A stretch of DNA of 7,922 nt from Bacteroidales bacterium (GTDB lineage Bacteria; Bacteroidota; Bacteroidia; Bacteroidales; JAOZVK01): assembly GCA_029938185.1 (NCBI GenBank), contig JAOZVK010000262.1, forward strand, positions 1-7,922, written 5' to 3'. A program made the translations under genes and the position numbers. The notes under the pieces are model-generated. The model saw only the letters and a list, made by a program, of their open reading frames with translations, made no database searches and was not told where the DNA came from. Positions 5,545 through 7,922 of the stretch are shown in pieces (the stretch's first letter is position 1; each line of letters starts with the position of its first letter).

Positions 5545-7422
5545 ATGAATAAAAAAAAAATTGAAATCTTCTTAAAAGAAGTCGAATTATTTTCAGATTT
5601 GTCAAATGAAGAATTGACATTAATATCGAAAATTATAAAAATTGAACAATATGGTTCAAAGACATTTTTATTTAAAGAAAATGTAGCACGTAATTATATA
5701 TATGTTATATACGAAGGAGAGGTTGAACTTCTTAAAACAACTCCTTCGGACAAAAATAAAAGATTGGCATATTTTACAAAAGGCGAATCGCTTGGCGAAG
5801 CTTCAATTATAGATGACTCGCCACATTCAACATCAGCAAGATTAGTTTCGCACTCTAGTATTATAGTTATTGATAGAAAAGATTTAAAAAAAATATTTGA
5901 GTCAAACAAAAATATTGCAATTAAAATAATTACACGTTTGAGTAGACTAATATCAAGAAGAATGAGTGTTTCAAACTCTAAGTTTATAAATGTTGGTACT
6001 CAATATATTTCAGGAGGAACAAGAAAAGAGCACGATTTACTTGGCGACCGTTATGTAAGAAATGATGTTTACTATGGTGTTCAAACATTAAGGGCACTTG
6101 AAAATTTTAATATTAGTGGAGTCCCATTAAGTTTTTATCCAACATTAATTAAGGGTTTTGCAATGGTTAAAAAAGCTGCTGCCAAAGCCAATCACGAACT
6201 TGGATTATTTGATGATAATATTGCAAATGCCATTGATGAAGCATGTAATGAAATAATTAATGGAAAATACATTTCTCATTTTGTTGTTGATATGATTCAA
6301 GGAGGTGCGGGTACATCTACAAATATGAACGCAAATGAGGTTATTGCTAACAGAGCATTAGAACTTTTAGGGCATAAAAGAGGCGAATATGAATATTGTC
6401 ACCCAAATAATCATGTAAACTTGTCACAATCAACAAATGATGCCTACCCCACTGCTGTTAAAATTGCTTTAATAAAACGTAATAAAAAATTAGTAAAAGA
6501 ATTGCTAAATTTAATATCTTCGTTTAAAACAAAAGCTGAAGAGTTTTCACGTGTAATAAAAATGGGAAGAACACAACTACAAGATGCAGTACCAATGACT
6601 CTTGGACAAGCATTTGAAGCATATTCTATTACACTCGAAGAAGAGGTTGATAGATTGACTCAGAATGCAAATTTATTTTTAGAAGTAAATATGGGTGCTA
6701 CTGCAATTGGAACAGGAATAAATTCGGAGCCAGGCTACACACGTTTAGTTATTGGACATTTAAGAGATGTTACAGATCTTGATATTGTATCGGCACGCAA
6801 TCTTGTAGAAGCAACACAAGACACAAGCTCCTTTATAATGTATTCATCAGCAATTAAAAGACTATCAATAAAACTATCAAAAATATCAAATGACCTTAGG
6901 TTGTTATCATCAGGTCCGCGTGCTGGTTTCAATGAAATTAATTTACCACCAATGCAACCAGGTTCATCAATTATGCCTGGCAAAGTAAACCCTGTTATAC
7001 CCGAGGTTGTAAATCAAATTGCATTTAAAGTAATAGGGAACGATTTAACTGTCTCATTAGCAGCCGAAGCTGGTCAGCTCGAACTAAATGTAATGGAACC
7101 AATAATGGTACAAAGTATTTTTGAATCAACCGAAATGTTAAACAGTGGAATGAAAACATTTCGTATTCGTTGTATTGATGGAATAACAGCAAACGAAGAA
7201 CATTGTAAAAAAATGGTTTTAGGAAGTATAGGTATAATTACTGCTCTTAATCCAATATTAGGATACGAAACTTGTACAACACTTGCCAAAGAAGCAAGTA
7301 AAACAGGGAAAAGTGTTTACGAACTTATTTTGGAAAAAGAAATATTAACAAAAGAACAATTAGAGTTAGTTCTTGACCCAGAAAATATGCTAAAACCAAG
7401 AAAGCTTAAATTCAATAAATAA
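5545..7422 (+). CDS. aspA: Aspartate ammonia-lyase fused to an N-terminal cyclic-nucleotide-binding domain
   Basis: This 625-residue protein has two parts. Residues 1-140 form a CAP_ED (cNMP-binding) beta-roll with flanking helices: ELFSDLSNEEL (14-24), YVIYEGEVEL (53-62), and the pocket loop GESLGEASIIDDSPHS (80-95). After a linker (about 141-158), residues 159-625 (about 467, against 478 in E. coli AspA) are a full aspartase. It has LLGDRYV (165-171), GGAGTSTNMNANE (253-265), QSTNDAYPT (295-303), KMGRTQLQDAVPMTLGQ (339-355) and the flexible signature loop GSSIMPGKVNP (473-483), in which Ser475 is the likely catalytic base. It interconverts L-aspartate with fumarate and ammonia in the cytoplasm, as a tetramer in the family. 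The fused domain may sense a ligand, but His94 sits where canonical pockets have the phosphate-binding Arg. The start is an ATG without Shine-Dalgarno. No DNA-binding domain is present. It may consume aspartate made by the asparaginase at 3437. Confidence 0.96.
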   Translation: MNKKKIEIFLKEVELFSDLSNEELTLISKIIKIEQYGSKTFLFKENVARNYIYVIYEGEVELLKTTPSDKNKRLAYFTKGESLGEASIIDDSPHSTSARLVSHSSIIVIDRKDLKKIFESNKNIAIKIITRLSRLISRRMSVSNSKFINVGTQYISGGTRKEHDLLGDRYVRNDVYYGVQTLRALENFNISGVPLSFYPTLIKGFAMVKKAAAKANHELGLFDDNIANAIDEACNEIINGKYISHFVVDMIQGGAGTSTNMNANEVIANRALELLGHKRGEYEYCHPNNHVNLSQSTNDAYPTAVKIALIKRNKKLVKELLNLISSFKTKAEEFSRVIKMGRTQLQDAVPMTLGQAFEAYSITLEEEVDRLTQNANLFLEVNMGATAIGTGINSEPGYTRLVIGHLRDVTDLDIVSARNLVEATQDTSSFIMYSSAIKRLSIKLSKISNDLRLLSSGPRAGFNEINLPPMQPGSSIMPGKVNPVIPEVVNQIAFKVIGNDLTVSLAAEAGQLELNVMEPIMVQSIFESTEMLNSGMKTFRIRCIDGITANEEHCKKMVLGSIGIITALNPILGYETCTTLAKEASKTGKSVYELILEKEILTKEQLELVLDPENMLKPRKLKFNK

Positions 7423-7430
7423 TTATCAGC

Positions 7431-7520
7431 TAAGGTCTTCGACCTATTTAATGTTGCTTACGCAAGATATATAATAAACGGTATTTCAAAAAGTAAGCTC
7501 TATACTAAATAGGTAAAAAC
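7431..7520. repeat. MITE-like pair of family repeats with interrupted stem
   Basis: A reverse copy (7431-7463: TAAGGTCTTCGACCTATTTA, then GCTTACGC) is followed by a forward copy (from 7493: GTAAGC, then TAAATAGGT). The two can pair: CCTATTTA (7443-7450) with TAAATAGG (7506-7513), and GCTTAC (7456-7461) with GTAAGC (7493-7498). This makes an interrupted 14-bp stem over 71 bases. The forward half lies inside the 51-bp direct repeat, so the copy at 1-51 may be the right half of a similar element that begins before the window. Confidence 0.65.
7433..7445 (+). terminator. Hairpin just after the aspartase stop, possible terminator
   Basis: AGGTC-TTC-GACCT is a perfect 5-bp stem starting 11 bp after the stop codon. 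Like the one after the asparaginase gene, it is the hairpin end of a reverse family repeat and has no long T-run after it (ATTTAATGTT). Its terminator role is uncertain. Confidence 0.4.
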
Positions 7521-7537
7521 TTTTGTATGGGTGCTTA
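7487..7537 (+). repeat. 51-bp perfect direct repeat, right copy
   Basis: It is identical to 1-51; the match stops at 7538 (A, against T at 52). Identity over 51 bp in this very A/T-rich, otherwise drifting intergenic DNA points to recent duplication or to an element under selection. The 16-base block TAAAAACTTTTGTATG also occurs as its reverse complement at 3264-3279, inside the right arm of the long inverted repeat. Confidence 0.93.
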
Positions 7538-7579
7538 ACAATATTTTTCAGAATATAATTAAAAATGACTATCCGCTTT

Positions 7580-7620
7580 GCACCCAATTTAAAAGGTGCG
7601 TAGCACCAAAATATTTGTAC
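7580..7620 (+). repeat. GGTGC-GTA-GCACC stem-loop with an alternative partner
   Basis: GGTGC (7595-7599) pairs perfectly with GCACC (7603-7607) around a GTA loop. An identical GCACC at 7580-7584 could pair with the same GGTGC, so two mutually exclusive hairpins are possible. The following AAAATATTTGTAC resembles the tail of short hairpin repeats with ATATTTGTA tails that I recall from Bacteroidota intergenic regions; this comparison is from memory and was not checked. Confidence 0.5.
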
Positions 7621-7687
7621 TGAAAGAGCATTAGGGTACTCGAATAAATAAAATGCAAATATATTAAATTAGTTTGTTATTTTACAA

Positions 7688-7734
7688 TTCAAAAAAAGTC
7701 GCAAATAGTAAACTATTTAAGACCTTTTTTTGAA
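7688..7734 (+). terminator. Long A/T-rich hairpin, possible bidirectional terminator
   Basis: TTCAAAAAAAGTC (7688-7700) pairs with GACCTTTTTTTGAA (7721-7734), with one bulged C. AAATAGT (7703-7709) pairs with ACTATTT (7712-7718) inside it. That is about 20 bp in total, with a 2 x 2 internal loop. The A-run and T-run flank a compact inner stem on both strands, the usual shape of a bidirectional intrinsic terminator, although G-C pairs are few. It lies about 270 bp after the aspartase stop, so it may serve a neighbour outside the window. Confidence 0.5.
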
Positions 7735-7922
7735 GTAGTAAAATGGCAAAATAATGACAAAGAATTGTATTTTATTTTTTCGAGTCCCCTTAATTCTACT
7801 TTACTAACTTAAATAATGCTAACAATAAGATATTTAGCATTTAATTTATTTTAGTTCAAAAAAATAGTTAGTGTATTAAGACATAAATTGCTTAAGTTTA
7901 TAAATGTAATAATTTGACAGGA

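Larger units (their letters stand above)
7538..7922. other. Non-coding right end with several stem-loops
   Basis: No gene was found. A 12-codon reading frame (ATG at 7565, TAG at 7601) is too short to support. The region holds the GGTGC/GCACC structure (7580-7607), a long A/T-rich hairpin (7688-7734), and an 8-bp inverted repeat, AATGCTAA (7815-7822) with TTAGCATT (7834-7841), around an 11-base loop. The end may be the upstream region of a gene beyond the window. Confidence 0.55.

Noticed and set aside
401..7463. Repeats between single genes resembling integron attC sites
   Set aside because: No GTTRRRY/RYYYAAC core pairs fit, genes lie on both strands, and no integron integrase is visible. 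The one-gene-per-gap look is noted under the repeat findings instead.
7565..7603. 12-codon reading frame starting ATGACTATCCGC
   Set aside because: Too short, overlaps a stem-loop, and no family resemblance; kept only as part of the hairpin observation.
7770..7795. TTCGAGTCCCC resembling a tRNA T-arm
   Set aside because: The five bases on each side do not pair, and there is no acceptor, D or anticodon arm upstream.

Overview
This is a very AT-rich window with about 65% coding. It most likely comes from a member of the Bacteroidota. The reasons are the A/T-rich leaders without Shine-Dalgarno sequences before every gene, a signal-peptide DUF1573-like protein, a secreted plant-type asparaginase, and many intergenic palindromic repeats. 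No rRNA, tRNA, CRISPR array, integrase or transposase was found, and the lineage below phylum cannot be fixed from the window.

Layout: 1-51 is one copy of a perfect 51-bp direct repeat whose second copy is at 7487-7537. Six single genes follow, each separated by repeat-filled gaps: a zinc-ribbon miniprotein (161-373, -), a monoacylglycerol-lipase-like alpha/beta hydrolase (972-1898, -), a YgjP-type zinc metallopeptidase (2157-2870, -), a secreted isoaspartyl peptidase/L-asparaginase (3437-4459, +), a small exported DUF1573-like protein (4643-5074, -), and a fusion of a cyclic-nucleotide-binding (CAP_ED) domain to aspartate ammonia-lyase (5545-7422, +). No two genes are close enough, on one strand, to look like an operon.

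The two + strand enzymes could form a short catabolic route. A periplasmic asparaginase/isoaspartyl peptidase would release aspartate, and a cytoplasmic aspartase would turn it into fumarate and ammonia. This link is inferred from function and proximity only. Both enzymes carry a notable substitution: the first has Ala where the family normally has the substrate-binding Asp, and the second has His where the phosphate-binding Arg of the cNMP pocket normally lies.

The most unusual content is between the genes. A family of roughly 33-bp repeats occurs a dozen or so times. Each copy has a GCGTAAGC-like end, a TAAATAGGT core, and a small hairpin of the form AGGTC-GAA-GACCT. Some copies form head-to-head pairs that could be terminal inverted repeats of short MITE-like elements (401-563, 4465-4576, 7431-7520). 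Copies lying next to a gene nearly always turn the hairpin end toward that gene. The metallopeptidase gene is framed by two long inverted copies of a larger element (1929-2145 and 3068-3360). The right copy carries an extra insertion of about 80 bp, which also occurs near 5258-5357.
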